NCBI GenBank assembly: GCA_017555585.1
Contig: JAFZGA010000005.1
Span: 38,656 to 102,655, forward strand
Reading direction: 5' to 3'
Length of the DNA: 64,000 nt
From: Bacteroidaceae bacterium
GTDB lineage: Bacteria; Bacteroidota; Bacteroidia; Bacteroidales; Bacteroidaceae
This document shows, piece by piece, positions 44,249-53,873 of this stretch; the first letter of the stretch is position 1; every line of letters begins with the position of its first letter. The notes below the pieces were generated by a model. It was not told the origin of the DNA. It made no database searches and worked only from the letters and a program-made list of their open reading frames with translations. A program made the translations under genes and the position numbers.

Positions 44249-46006
44249 ATGAATACAATATTTAAAAATAGATTTTTTGCTATTGCTTCGCTTTTTGCAA
44301 TGATCTTTGCCGGTTCTTCTTGCGAAGACAATATTGTTAGTCAGGCAACCCCTGAAGCACCCAATGGCGACAAGACATTGTACGAAGTGATAGTGAATGA
44401 TAGTGAGTTGACCCACTTTGTTGAGGTTCTTGATGCCTGCAATATACCGTCGTTGAAGAACAATGCTGAAATTGTAAGTGTTGCCGACTCTTTGTTCAAT
44501 ACATCAAAGGTGTATACGGTGTGGGCACCAATTAACGGTTCATTTGATAAGGATTCTGTGCTGCAGCGTATTGCAGATGGTTATCGTGATGATGTCATGA
44601 AATCTTTTGTAGGTTCTCATGTTGCCAACTTTATGCGTCCTGCACAGGGTACATTCGATAAGGATGGTGAGTTCGTGCTTATGCTGAACGACAAGAAAAT
44701 GCTCTTTGCTGGCTCATACAAGGATTATTATACTTTTGGCGGCAACAGACTTTGTTCTGTTAACGATCGCGCAAAGAACGGTATTCTTCACAAGATCGAA
44801 AAGACTGCTGAATACAAATATAATATTTGGGAGTATCTCAGAGTCTATTCTCAGATATCAGAGCAGTATAAGGTAGATTCGTTGGTTAACTACCTATACT
44901 CTTACAACGATACCGTATTCTCGGCGTGGTCAAGTATCCCCGGTCCTATCGTCAACGGTGAGGAAACATATCTTGATTCAGTTTTCATTTTCAAAAACAA
45001 TCTGTTGAGAGCCAATCGTGGTGTAGGTGAACTTAACAATGAAGATTCTCTGTTCATCTTCTATTTGCCAACCAATGAAGCGTGGAACAATGTGATTGAT
45101 AAGGCATCAAAGCATTTCAATTATGACAAGAATTATGCTTTGAAAAATGAGATTGATACCGCCTTGGTCGATTCTTTGGAGCTTTATTATCCAAGATACA
45201 ATTTTATCAAGTATCTGACCTACAGTATGAATGAGCAGAAATATGTTGAGGCGGAGGATTCCTTGATGCCTATACAGAGCGAGTATCCTCGTCCGCTTTT
45301 TGCACGTTCTGATCTTGACAGATATGTTGTGGAAACTAAGGAACTTTCTAACGGTACATTGAAAGTGTTGAGTGATTTCCCATATACAATTTTCGACTTG
45401 TGGCATGATACAATACGTATTGAGGGTGAGCATACCCATTTGATCAACAAGGATCTTACAGACAGTGAGGGATTGGCCTTGATGAAGACATATACAGTAT
45501 ACGATAAGGATATAAATAAGAAGGCCGGTAAGAAATTGTCTGGTTCGCAATATGCTGTATTTGGCTTTGAAGACAATAGCAAGACCGAATTGAGCTATTA
45601 TATCAGCGGAGTCAAGTCTGCTACTTATCAGGTTGCTTTGATTCTTGTACCGGAGAATATCAATAATAGCAAGATGAATGTCGATTCATTGATGGAGGAA
45701 GGTTCGTTGCTTCAGGTTAACCTGGATTGTTCTATCAAGTCATTTATACCATCGGAAAACAAAATCGGAAACCTTATTAACAAGGTTAAGGATTTGCAGC
45801 CCAAGATGGACCGTATCGACACATTGTATTTGCCAGAACTTGTTACTTTCCCTGTATGTGAATATGAATTCACTTCAGATGTTAAGAAGAATTCTGCATT
45901 GATTACAATTGCGGGTGATAACAGCAAGAAAAAGGCTGGTAACAAGATCCGACTTGATGCAATACTTTTGATACCGGTAGAGGATCCGGTAGAGGATGCC
46001 GAATAA
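44249..46006 (+). CDS. Fasciclin (FAS1) lipoprotein (second)
   Basis: 585 aa with a lipobox at Cys25 (AGSSCEDN) and an acidic flank. Two FAS1-type cores are visible at about 89-103 (VYTVWAPINGSFDKD) and 268-282 (FIFYLPTNEAWNNVI), with the usual helix KNGILHKIEKTAEY closing the first. It is about half as long as the first FAS1 protein of the array and shares its pattern but not close sequence identity. It lies 9 nt before SusC copy 2. Role inferred from context: surface-exposed binding partner. Confidence 0.82.
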   Translation: MNTIFKNRFFAIASLFAMIFAGSSCEDNIVSQATPEAPNGDKTLYEVIVNDSELTHFVEVLDACNIPSLKNNAEIVSVADSLFNTSKVYTVWAPINGSFDKDSVLQRIADGYRDDVMKSFVGSHVANFMRPAQGTFDKDGEFVLMLNDKKMLFAGSYKDYYTFGGNRLCSVNDRAKNGILHKIEKTAEYKYNIWEYLRVYSQISEQYKVDSLVNYLYSYNDTVFSAWSSIPGPIVNGEETYLDSVFIFKNNLLRANRGVGELNNEDSLFIFYLPTNEAWNNVIDKASKHFNYDKNYALKNEIDTALVDSLELYYPRYNFIKYLTYSMNEQKYVEAEDSLMPIQSEYPRPLFARSDLDRYVVETKELSNGTLKVLSDFPYTIFDLWHDTIRIEGEHTHLINKDLTDSEGLALMKTYTVYDKDINKKAGKKLSGSQYAVFGFEDNSKTELSYYISGVKSATYQVALILVPENINNSKMNVDSLMEEGSLLQVNLDCSIKSFIPSENKIGNLINKVKDLQPKMDRIDTLYLPELVTFPVCEYEFTSDVKKNSALITIAGDNSKKKAGNKIRLDAILLIPVEDPVEDAE

Positions 46007-46015
46007 TATTTTTTG

Positions 46016-49000
46016 ATGAAAAAAAGAAAAATAACTATGTATATGCGACAATTCATGCAATTATTGATGGCCTTTGTAATCCTTGTGCCATCAACTGTTA
46101 CGGCTTCAGGCTCGCTGTCTGGCGGTAACGTAACAAATAACCCGGTAAAGACTGTTGCTGTTGCTGATGAGGTACGTACTGTCATCGGTACTGTATACGA
46201 TGCGGCAACCAATCTTCCTATGGCGGGTGTGCGTGTTCAGGCAACAGGACATACAAAAATCACCGCAATGACCAATGCCGAGGGTAAGTACAAGATTTCT
46301 GTTCCCGAATATGTTACGTTGTTGACTTTTTCTACTCCAGGCTATCTGTTGGTACAGCGCCCGGTAATAAGTAAGGACGTTGTGAACATCCGTCTTTATT
46401 CCGACAAGTTCAAGGGTGGTTACGAAGATGAAATTGTAATAACTTCGGAAAGAGGATTCAAGAATGAGACAACAACGTCCGTTACTATCGACTCTGATAT
46501 ACAGAATAAACTTGGTGCTGACGTTCGTTCTATAACACGTTCCGGTACAACCGGTATCGGTGCTGCGATGTTTATCCGTGGTCTCAATTCGTTGAATGCA
46601 AATACTCAGCCTCTTTATGTGGTTGATGGTGTTATTTGGGATTCTCAGGAGGACAGCGAAACTATACACATGGGTATGTATAACAATATCCTTACATCAA
46701 TTGACGTAAGTGATATACGTGAGGTAAAGGTTCTCAAGAATGCTACAGCCATTTATGGTGCAAGAGCTGCCAATGGTGTAATCATTATCAACACCAAGCG
46801 CGGTGAGAGTATGGCTACCAGAATTACAGCCAATATATACAGTAACGTATCTCTTCAGCCCAATACATACAATATGATGGGTGCGGAGGATTACCGTATT
46901 TATGCCAGCGATCTGGTTTCTACTATGGATATCAATCCAAATACCAAGAATCTGCAGTTCCTGCGTTCAGACAAGGACTTCTTGTATTACAACAAGTACC
47001 ATAACAATACCGATTGGACAGATCTTGTATACCGCGAGTCATATACACAGAACTATAAGATCAATGTAGAGGGTGGTGATGAGATTGCGATGTATAACTT
47101 CTCTTTTGGCTATACCAACGGTACCAGTCCAATCAAGAGTAACTCTTTTGATCGTTTGAACCTCCGTCTTAATTCGGATATCTCATTGGCAAAGTTTTTG
47201 AAGACACGTGTGGATATCTCATATTCACGTGTGGCGCGTAACTTGCTCGACGATGGTCTTCGTGAGGATGAGACTTCTTTCCCGTTGACATCCATAGGTA
47301 CATTGGCTGACATCAAGTCTCCATTCCTTAGTCAGTACCGTTACTCTTCTGCCGGAACAGAGAGTAAGGTTCTTGATGTTGCCGATACTTTCGCTTTTGA
47401 TGCGGCAACAGCAGCAGGAATCTCTAATCCGAATAACTCTATCTACAACCCTATGACTATCATCAATAAGGGTACCGGTTCTCAGAAGAACGAGATGGAG
47501 TATAGCAACATGGGTATAACCGTTGCTCCTGAATTGAAGCTTGGTGATTTTACAATTACCGAGACATTCAACTACTCATTGCATCGCGTGAGTGAGAAGT
47601 ATTTCTTGCCATATGCAACAGCTTCCGATCAGGAGAGATATTTCTTCTTCTCAAAGTCTTTGAATACAAAAATAGGTAACTACGTATCTTCGTTCTTCGG
47701 AAAAGAAGCAGCTATATCAAGTGATACACGAGTTGACTGGTCAAAGGTATTCGGTTCGCACAATGTCAGCGCATTCGGAGGTTTCCGTTATACAAGTTTC
47801 AATTTTGACTCGAACTATTTGAGCGCACCAAATACTGGTAATGACAATAACTTTAACTTGAATGGTGTTAAAGAGCCTATAAACGATGGTGATAAGAATG
47901 TATGGAAAAACATGGCATGGTATTTGTCTGCTGATTACTCATACAGAACAAAATATTTCCTTCAACTTGCGGCTTCTCTTGAGACATCTTCACGTTTTGG
48001 TTTGAATGCTGATGGTGCATTGAAGATGTGTGGTGTGTCATGGGGATTCTTCCCGTCAGTACAAGCCGGTTGGCTTATGTCATCTGAGTCATGGTTCAAT
48101 GTGCAACCTGTCAATTTCTTGAAGTTGCGTGCAGGTTACGACGTTACAGGAAATGACGCTATTGACTATTTTGCCGCACGTAGCTATTTGCAGGCTGTCA
48201 AGTTCTCTGATTCTTACATGGGATTGCAGTTCGGTAATATGGAGAACGACGGTGTTAAATGGGAAAGTACATCACGCCTGAACTTAGGTTTTGATGCAAT
48301 GTTATTCCAGAACCGTCTTGCATTGTCATTCGATTGGTACCATGCAAAGACCAAGGACCTTATTGTCCAGAAGACATATCCATATATTTCAGGTATGGGA
48401 ACATATTGGGCAAATGGCGGAGCATTGAAGAATGTCGGTCTTGAAGCTACATTGAATGCAAAACTTATCAATACACGCGATTTCCAATGGGAACTCGGTC
48501 TCTCTTTAGGACACTATAAGAACGAAATCGTTTCATTGGATGAGGGTTCATATACAACATCAGTATATGGTGGCGAGATTGCAACAATGGTTGGTCAGCC
48601 GGTCGGTGTATTCTGGGGATACAAGACTGATGGTGTTATATCAAGCCAGAAAGAGATTGATGAGATGGAGAATCCTCTTTACCAGCTTGATGCAACAAAT
48701 ACACGACAGTATTTCAAGCCCGGTGATGTCAAGTTTGTCAATATCGTAGGTGAAGATGGTTGCATCGATGAGAGCGACAAGACTATTATCGGTAATCCTA
48801 ATCCTGATCTATTCGGTAATATCTTTACAGCATTCACATTAAAAGGTGTGAAACTTGATATCGGTTTCAACTATTCATTGGGTAATGATGTATATAACTA
48901 CTACCGTAGACAGTTGGAGAGTGGTTCATCGTTCTACAACCAGACAACAGCTATGCTCACTCGTTGGAGCTTCGATGGCCAGGTGACAGAAATGCCTATT

Positions 49001-49291
49001 GTTGAATTTGGTGATCCGACAGGTAACTCACGTTTCTCTGACCGATGGATCGAGGACGGTTCTTACTTGAGATTGAAGACTGTTAAGCTCTCTTACGACA
49101 TACCTGTTTCTGTCAATTGGTTGCAGGGATTGTCGGTATGGTGCGCTGCTGAGAATCTGTACACACTCACAAAGTACAAAGGTATGGATCCTGAGTTCTC
49201 TGTAAATAACAATGTGTTGTATCAGGGTGTTGATGCAGGTCTGTTGCCACAGACACGCAGTTTCCATCTTGGTGTGAAGGTAAATCTCTAA
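46016..49291 (+). CDS. SusC-like TonB-linked outer-membrane transporter (copy 2)
   Basis: 1091 aa from the ATG at 46016; a TTG three bases upstream is also in frame. Signal sequence to about TVTASG, a linker of some 25 residues, then a carboxypeptidase-regulatory-like domain (RTVIGTVYDAATNLPMAGVRV), plug words MFIRGLNSLN, LYVVDGVIWD and REVKVLKNATAIYGARAANG, and a barrel ending in HLGVKVNL. It is divergent from copy 1, especially in the plug and at the C-terminus, which suggests a different ligand or an old duplication. SusD copy 2 follows after 45 nt. Confidence 0.92.
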   Translation: MKKRKITMYMRQFMQLLMAFVILVPSTVTASGSLSGGNVTNNPVKTVAVADEVRTVIGTVYDAATNLPMAGVRVQATGHTKITAMTNAEGKYKISVPEYVTLLTFSTPGYLLVQRPVISKDVVNIRLYSDKFKGGYEDEIVITSERGFKNETTTSVTIDSDIQNKLGADVRSITRSGTTGIGAAMFIRGLNSLNANTQPLYVVDGVIWDSQEDSETIHMGMYNNILTSIDVSDIREVKVLKNATAIYGARAANGVIIINTKRGESMATRITANIYSNVSLQPNTYNMMGAEDYRIYASDLVSTMDINPNTKNLQFLRSDKDFLYYNKYHNNTDWTDLVYRESYTQNYKINVEGGDEIAMYNFSFGYTNGTSPIKSNSFDRLNLRLNSDISLAKFLKTRVDISYSRVARNLLDDGLREDETSFPLTSIGTLADIKSPFLSQYRYSSAGTESKVLDVADTFAFDAATAAGISNPNNSIYNPMTIINKGTGSQKNEMEYSNMGITVAPELKLGDFTITETFNYSLHRVSEKYFLPYATASDQERYFFFSKSLNTKIGNYVSSFFGKEAAISSDTRVDWSKVFGSHNVSAFGGFRYTSFNFDSNYLSAPNTGNDNNFNLNGVKEPINDGDKNVWKNMAWYLSADYSYRTKYFLQLAASLETSSRFGLNADGALKMCGVSWGFFPSVQAGWLMSSESWFNVQPVNFLKLRAGYDVTGNDAIDYFAARSYLQAVKFSDSYMGLQFGNMENDGVKWESTSRLNLGFDAMLFQNRLALSFDWYHAKTKDLIVQKTYPYISGMGTYWANGGALKNVGLEATLNAKLINTRDFQWELGLSLGHYKNEIVSLDEGSYTTSVYGGEIATMVGQPVGVFWGYKTDGVISSQKEIDEMENPLYQLDATNTRQYFKPGDVKFVNIVGEDGCIDESDKTIIGNPNPDLFGNIFTAFTLKGVKLDIGFNYSLGNDVYNYYRRQLESGSSFYNQTTAMLTRWSFDGQVTEMPIVEFGDPTGNSRFSDRWIEDGSYLRLKTVKLSYDIPVSVNWLQGLSVWCAAENLYTLTKYKGMDPEFSVNNNVLYQGVDAGLLPQTRSFHLGVKVNL

Positions 49292-49336
49292 TGAAACGAT
49301 GCTTTTGCTTGGCAAAAGAGTAAATAAAATAAAACA

Positions 49337-51367
49337 ATGAAAAAGAATCTTATTTATACAGTTACATTCCTGTTGTGCGGGTCGTTTCTTTTCGGCTCTT
49401 GTCAGGATATGTTGAATGTCGATTCAGACCGTGTTGAATATGAGTTTGAAGGCTGGACACCCAGTGACTCTGTATATTCGGTTTTGGGTATCTTGAAGGC
49501 TGTACAGGGGATTGCCGACCGTCATATCCTTTTGAATGAGTTGCGTGCGGACCTTACAACCATCAGCAGAACCAAGGCTATTGCAGAGGTGCAGGAGATC
49601 TACAATTCTGATTTCTCGAACTTGGAAACAAACAAGTTCCTTGATGTAAAGGATTACTATACTGTTATCAACAACTGTAATATCTTCCTTAATCGTGTCG
49701 ATACTACACTCAGCAAGAACGGTGTACGCTATATGATGCCTGAGTACGTTGCTGTAAAGAGTATGCGTGCATGGACATACATGCAACTTGCAATCAACCA
49801 TAATGAAATACCATTCTTCACTGAACCTATTACAAAGCATAGTGTGGCAGAGGAGATGATGAGACGTCCTAAATTGTCTCGTGATGAGGTCTTTTCAAAA
49901 TTGATTGCAGATCTGGCACCATATGAGAGTCCGATTGCGTATCCAATGCCTGTATGGGATAATGAGGGTTCAAACATATTCTCAATAGAATCGGGTGAAA
50001 CCAACGAGTACAAGACATCACAACTTTTTGTTCCTGTCCGTATGCTTCTCGGTGAGATGTATCTTTGGAGAGGTGATTACAAGAACGCTGCGAAATGTTT
50101 CCATGGTCAGATAACAGGTACTGCTTCTATTCATAATTCTGTACCTAATTTTGCAGGTGCTACCTATGTAGACAATGCAAATACCATTCAGCGTAGCTCG
50201 GAAAATGACAGAGGTACAACAAGTATCAGCGACAATTATTCGGCATTGTTCGGTGTAGAGGCCATTAAAAACAAGTCAAGTCTGTTGACATTGGTTCCGT
50301 TTGCTAAGAACGAGAAGCTCGGTACTACATCTGAATTGGCAAATATCTTTGCTCCTCCTGGTGATGTTGGTGGTGCTCAGGTTGTTGCATCTCCCGGTAT
50401 CGTTTCACTCGCTGCTTTGCAGATGTATTGTAATGACGTTGAGAAACCTGAACCTGAATATGGAGATGTTTATGAGTATCAAGGCGACTTGCGTATTAAG
50501 GCAACTACATTCTCGCAGATTGCAGATGACCAGATGCAGACAAAGTATAGCAATATCATTTCCAAGTTCAATCTTGAAAGTAAAAGGTTCGGTCTTGGAA
50601 AAGAGCTTGAAGCATCATACATTCCAACTTTCTCTACTCTCTATATCATGTTGCAGCGTGCAGAACTTGCTTATCTCCGTTTTGCCGAGGCTCTTGTAGG
50701 TTTGGATAATGAAGGTTATGATGGTGCAATGGAAATTGCCATGACAACATTGAAGGACGGTTTGAAGGCAAAATATACAATGTTGCAGAATCCTGTATAT
50801 GCAGACTCTGTAAGATTGGATGCAGAAGGCAAGCCTATCACCAAACTGGAGATCGACGAGGAAGGCAACCAGATTGAGGTTGAGATCCGCGATACTTATC
50901 TTAAGTCATGCAGCGATTCTTTGACATTCAATTTTGCTCTCAGTGAGTTGGAGAAGAATACCGGTATCCATTCACGCGGTTCAGGTGATTCTGAGAAGAA
51001 TGCATATTATGACTTGAAGGCATTGTGTATTGCGCGTTATTTGGGTAGTGTAGAAGAGGATGCTGATGGTGTTCAGACACCAACCCGAGAAATCGTATAT
51101 CAGGATTCATTGAACTACATGAGAGATTTGATCCTTGACGAGCTTGCACTTGAGCTCTCATGGGAGGGATATCGTTTTGGTGACCTTGTACGATTTGCGA
51201 AGACAATGAACGATAACGATGTTCTTGCCAAACGTGTTGCCGGTCGTGAGAAGGATAACGATGTTACATACAGAAATTCTGCATTCGAAACAGACGGTGA
51301 ATTGTACAATAAGATGTATAATGAGACAAACTGGTACATTCCATTGCCGGATACTGTTACTGAATAA
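49337..51367 (+). CDS. SusD/RagB-like surface lipoprotein (copy 2)
   Basis: 676 aa, longer than most SusD proteins (about 500-600). Lipobox LFGSC, then QDMLNVDSDRVEYEFEGW. TPR-like helices include YVAVKSMRAWTYMQLAINH and RMLLGEMYLWRGDYKNAAK, and the C-terminal ALELSWEGYRFGDLVRFAK is the SusD signature. An additional stretch at about 470-560 contains charged repeats (EGKPITKLEIDEEGNQIEVE) not seen in copy 1. It is the last gene of the array, followed by a strong terminator. Confidence 0.9.
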   Translation: MKKNLIYTVTFLLCGSFLFGSCQDMLNVDSDRVEYEFEGWTPSDSVYSVLGILKAVQGIADRHILLNELRADLTTISRTKAIAEVQEIYNSDFSNLETNKFLDVKDYYTVINNCNIFLNRVDTTLSKNGVRYMMPEYVAVKSMRAWTYMQLAINHNEIPFFTEPITKHSVAEEMMRRPKLSRDEVFSKLIADLAPYESPIAYPMPVWDNEGSNIFSIESGETNEYKTSQLFVPVRMLLGEMYLWRGDYKNAAKCFHGQITGTASIHNSVPNFAGATYVDNANTIQRSSENDRGTTSISDNYSALFGVEAIKNKSSLLTLVPFAKNEKLGTTSELANIFAPPGDVGGAQVVASPGIVSLAALQMYCNDVEKPEPEYGDVYEYQGDLRIKATTFSQIADDQMQTKYSNIISKFNLESKRFGLGKELEASYIPTFSTLYIMLQRAELAYLRFAEALVGLDNEGYDGAMEIAMTTLKDGLKAKYTMLQNPVYADSVRLDAEGKPITKLEIDEEGNQIEVEIRDTYLKSCSDSLTFNFALSELEKNTGIHSRGSGDSEKNAYYDLKALCIARYLGSVEEDADGVQTPTREIVYQDSLNYMRDLILDELALELSWEGYRFGDLVRFAKTMNDNDVLAKRVAGREKDNDVTYRNSAFETDGELYNKMYNETNWYIPLPDTVTE

Positions 51368-51383
51368 TTGTTAAGTATATATT

Positions 51384-51420
51384 AAAAAAGAGGAAAATAT
51401 TAGTTTTTCCTCTTTTTTTT
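51384..51420 (+). terminator. Terminator of the FAS1-SusCD array
   Basis: AAAAAAGAGGAAAA pairs with TTTTCCTCTTTTTT around a short loop and runs into T8, only 16 nt after the SusD stop. A strong intrinsic terminator. Confidence 0.85.
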
Positions 51421-51422
51421 TA

Positions 51423-51430
51423 TAGCTTTG
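51423..51430 (+). promoter_or_regulatory. Putative -7 element of rubredoxin
   Basis: TAGCTTTG matches TAnnTTTG directly after the array terminator, 47 nt before the rubredoxin ATG. Confidence 0.5.
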
Positions 51431-51477
51431 TAAACAGATCAAAGTATCAAACTGTTTAACAATTAAAAGAAAGAATT

Positions 51478-51642
51478 ATGAAGAAATATATTTGTACTGT
51501 ATGTGAATGGGTTTATGACCCACAGATCGGTGATCCGGAACAGGGTATTGAACCAGGTGTCTCTTTTGACGCATTGCCCGAGGATTGGGTATGTCCGTTA
51601 TGTAGCGTCGGCAAGGACGAATTCGAACCAATAGAAGAATAA
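51478..51642 (+). CDS. Rubredoxin
   Basis: 54 aa, translated by hand because it is short: it begins [15 protein letters not shown] and ends with acidic residues EFEPIEE. The two iron-ligand pairs are C6-x2-C9 and C39-x2-C42 (WVCPLC), and the family core GDPEQGI and DALPEDW is intact, so it should hold one Fe(Cys)4 centre. Rubredoxins pass single electrons, in anaerobes often to rubrerythrin or superoxide reductase for oxidative-stress defence. No partner reductase gene is adjacent. It is monocistronic, between two terminators with its own promoter element. Confidence 0.95.
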   Translation: MKKYICTVCEWVYDPQIGDPEQGIEPGVSFDALPEDWVCPLCSVGKDEFEPIEE

Positions 51643-51649
51643 AGATATT

Positions 51650-51678
51650 AAAAAACACCAAGCGAGCTTGGTGTTTTT
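51650..51678. terminator. Bidirectional terminator between rubredoxin and ygiQ
   Basis: AAAAACACCAAGC and GCTTGGTGTTTTT form a 13-bp stem with a 2-3 nt loop, with A and T runs on both sides. It serves both convergent genes. Confidence 0.85.
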
Positions 51679-51688
51679 TAATTGACTT

Positions 51689-53545
51689 TTATAGTCCTAA
51701 CTTTTTGATAAGGTCGTGTCGTCCGGCTTTGCGTAATGTCTGTGCGAGACGTTTACGCTCTTCTGGTTTGTACCAGAAGAAGAAACTGCGTTGTGCCTCC
51801 TTGTCCTTCATGCTGCGTGCCACGTATACACTCTTTCCTGTTTCCGGGTTTATGCCGGTGTAATACATTTCTGTAGCCATCGTCATTGGAGTAGGGGTGA
51901 AGTCCTGCACCTGTTCCAGGTGAAAATTCAGTTGCTTGGTCTCTGCAGCCAGTTCTGCCATGCTTTCTAATGTACTGCCGGGGTGGCTGCTTATGAAGTA
52001 TGGTATAATCTGCTGTTTTAGATTCTTCTTTGTATTTATCTTGTCGAAGATGCGCTTGAAGTCATGGAACTGCTTGAACGGAGGCTTGCGCATGAGTGTC
52101 AGCACGTCGTCGTTGGTATGCTCCGGAGCAACCTTTAGCCTGCCACTGACATGTCTGCTTATAAGTTCCTCGGTATATCTCATGGTGGCTTCATCGCACT
52201 CCTTGTCGCCTGTCTTATGTAGTAGCAGGTCGTAGCGTACACCGCTACCTATGAAACTTTTCTTTATCTCCGGTATGGAATCTACTTTCCTGTATAGATC
52301 AAGCAGTGGCTGGTGGTTTATGTTCAGGTTGGGACATATTTTAGGCTGTATGCACGATGGACGTGAACATTTTGCGCACAGTTCGCTTCTTTTGCCACGC
52401 ATCATGTACATATTGGCCGATGGACCGCCAAGATCACTCAGATATCCCTTGAAATCTTCCATCTTGGCAATCTCTTTTATTTCCCGCAGAATACTCTCTT
52501 CGCTTCTGTTTACAATGAATTTGCCCTGATGGGCCGATATCGTGCAGAAAGCGCATCCTCCGAAACATCCTCTGTGTATGTTGACAGAGTGTTTTATCAT
52601 GTCATACGCAGGTATACGCTTGCCTTTGTATTTGGGGTGTGGCAGACGTGTGTATGGAAGGTCGAAACTATGGTCGAGCTGCTCTGTCGTCATAGTGGGG
52701 AATGGAGGGTTTATAACAACAATGCCCTCTTCAGTCTCCTGTAGCAGACGCTTGGCATTTACCCTGTTCGACTCTTTTTCTATGGCAAGGAAATTGGCGG
52801 CCTGCCTTGCTTTATCCTTGATACACTCTGCATGTGAAGCGAGTATCCTGTCGTTTTCGTTGTCAATCGTTACCTTTCCCTTTTCTTCAATGTATCCGGT
52901 CTGTCTGATGACTTTGGTGATCTCTTTGGCCTCCTGTGCTGTAATATATTCACCGCCCGTCTCGGCAAGCCTCTCGTTCATGGCTTTTACTAATGATGTC
53001 ATAGGTTGTTCTCCCATTCCATATACAAGTATATCAGCCTTGCTGTCCACAAGAATGCTCTTTTTCAAACAGTCCTGCCAGTAGTCGTAATGTGTGAATC
53101 GTCGCATAGAGGCCTCTATACCTCCGATTACTATAGCAGAATCGGGATATAGCTCCTTGAGAATATTTGAATACACGGTAGTGGCATACTCAGGACGCAT
53201 GCTGTGTCTGCCATCGGGTGAATAGGCATCTTCGCTTCGGAAACGTTTGGCTGCTGTATATTTGTTGACCATGGAGTCCATGCAACCGGCAGAAATTCCA
53301 AAGAATAGTCTTGGTCGTCCCATCTTCTTGAAATCGCGCAGATCATCCTGCCAATTAGGCTGTGGAATTATGGCTACACGCAGCCCCTCCGCTTCGAGCA
53401 GGCGCCCTATGACGGCAGCTCCAAACGACGGGTGGTCAACATACGCGTCACCACTGAACATGATAACGTCCAGTTCATTCCAACCACGCAATTCCGCCTC
53501 TTTGAGCGTAGTCGGCAACCAATCGGTAACTTTCCTATTCTGCAT
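51689..53545 (-). CDS. YgiQ-family radical SAM protein
   Basis: 618 aa, cytosolic. The radical-SAM CxxxCxxC cluster motif is in RGCFGGCAFC, preceded by an N-terminal UPF0313 domain (DVIMFSGDAYVDHPSFGAAV, then GRLLEAEGLRVAII). The C-terminal extension with SFFFWYKPEERKRLAQTL is typical of YgiQ. Additional conserved cysteines occur in KCSRPSCIQPKICPN. The reaction of YgiQ proteins is not established. It is the last gene of the PorW-PorX-TsaE operon and overlaps the preceding small gene by 11 nt. It is widespread in Bacteroidales, so a core function is likely. Confidence 0.92.
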   Translation of the reverse strand: MQNRKVTDWLPTTLKEAELRGWNELDVIMFSGDAYVDHPSFGAAVIGRLLEAEGLRVAIIPQPNWQDDLRDFKKMGRPRLFFGISAGCMDSMVNKYTAAKRFRSEDAYSPDGRHSMRPEYATTVYSNILKELYPDSAIVIGGIEASMRRFTHYDYWQDCLKKSILVDSKADILVYGMGEQPMTSLVKAMNERLAETGGEYITAQEAKEITKVIRQTGYIEEKGKVTIDNENDRILASHAECIKDKARQAANFLAIEKESNRVNAKRLLQETEEGIVVINPPFPTMTTEQLDHSFDLPYTRLPHPKYKGKRIPAYDMIKHSVNIHRGCFGGCAFCTISAHQGKFIVNRSEESILREIKEIAKMEDFKGYLSDLGGPSANMYMMRGKRSELCAKCSRPSCIQPKICPNLNINHQPLLDLYRKVDSIPEIKKSFIGSGVRYDLLLHKTGDKECDEATMRYTEELISRHVSGRLKVAPEHTNDDVLTLMRKPPFKQFHDFKRIFDKINTKKNLKQQIIPYFISSHPGSTLESMAELAAETKQLNFHLEQVQDFTPTPMTMATEMYYTGINPETGKSVYVARSMKDKEAQRSFFFWYKPEERKRLAQTLRKAGRHDLIKKLGL

Positions 53546-53852
53546 CTTCGCTTTTCTCGCTCTCTTGTGATACGAGCCATTCGTTGTAGCACTTGGTCAG
53601 ATTGTTGAGACCCAAAGCCTTCATGTCTTCATGATAAAGTACAGCACACAGTTCAATCAACTCTTTCGATGGCATTGTCTGCGATGCGATGAGTGAACGT
53701 ACAGTGAGACGTAGCTTGTTCAATGAATCCTCGTCGATGATGCCTGCACTATTGGCAATTCTGTCAAGCAACGAATATCTTCTGATGATCTGCAACTGTA
53801 CTTCTGTAACCTCTATTGTTCGTGTACCCGATGCGTTTGCGTTGATTTTCAT
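53535..53852 (-). CDS. Small conserved-looking protein of unknown function
   Basis: 105 aa. I do not recognise it. It has no signal peptide or membrane helix. Composition is mainly helical with an N-terminal beta-like start (TRTIEVTEVQLQIIRRYSLLD), a central helix (SLNKLRLTVRSLIASQ), and an acidic tail (SQESEKSEDAE). Its end overlaps ygiQ by 11 nt and its start lies 21 nt after tsaE, a spacing that supports a real co-translated gene. A partner role for either neighbour is a guess. Confidence 0.65.
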   Translation of the reverse strand: MKINANASGTRTIEVTEVQLQIIRRYSLLDRIANSAGIIDEDSLNKLRLTVRSLIASQTMPSKELIELCAVLYHEDMKALGLNNLTKCYNEWLVSQESEKSEDAE

Positions 53853-53873
53853 ATCAGTAAATTTAGTGATTTG

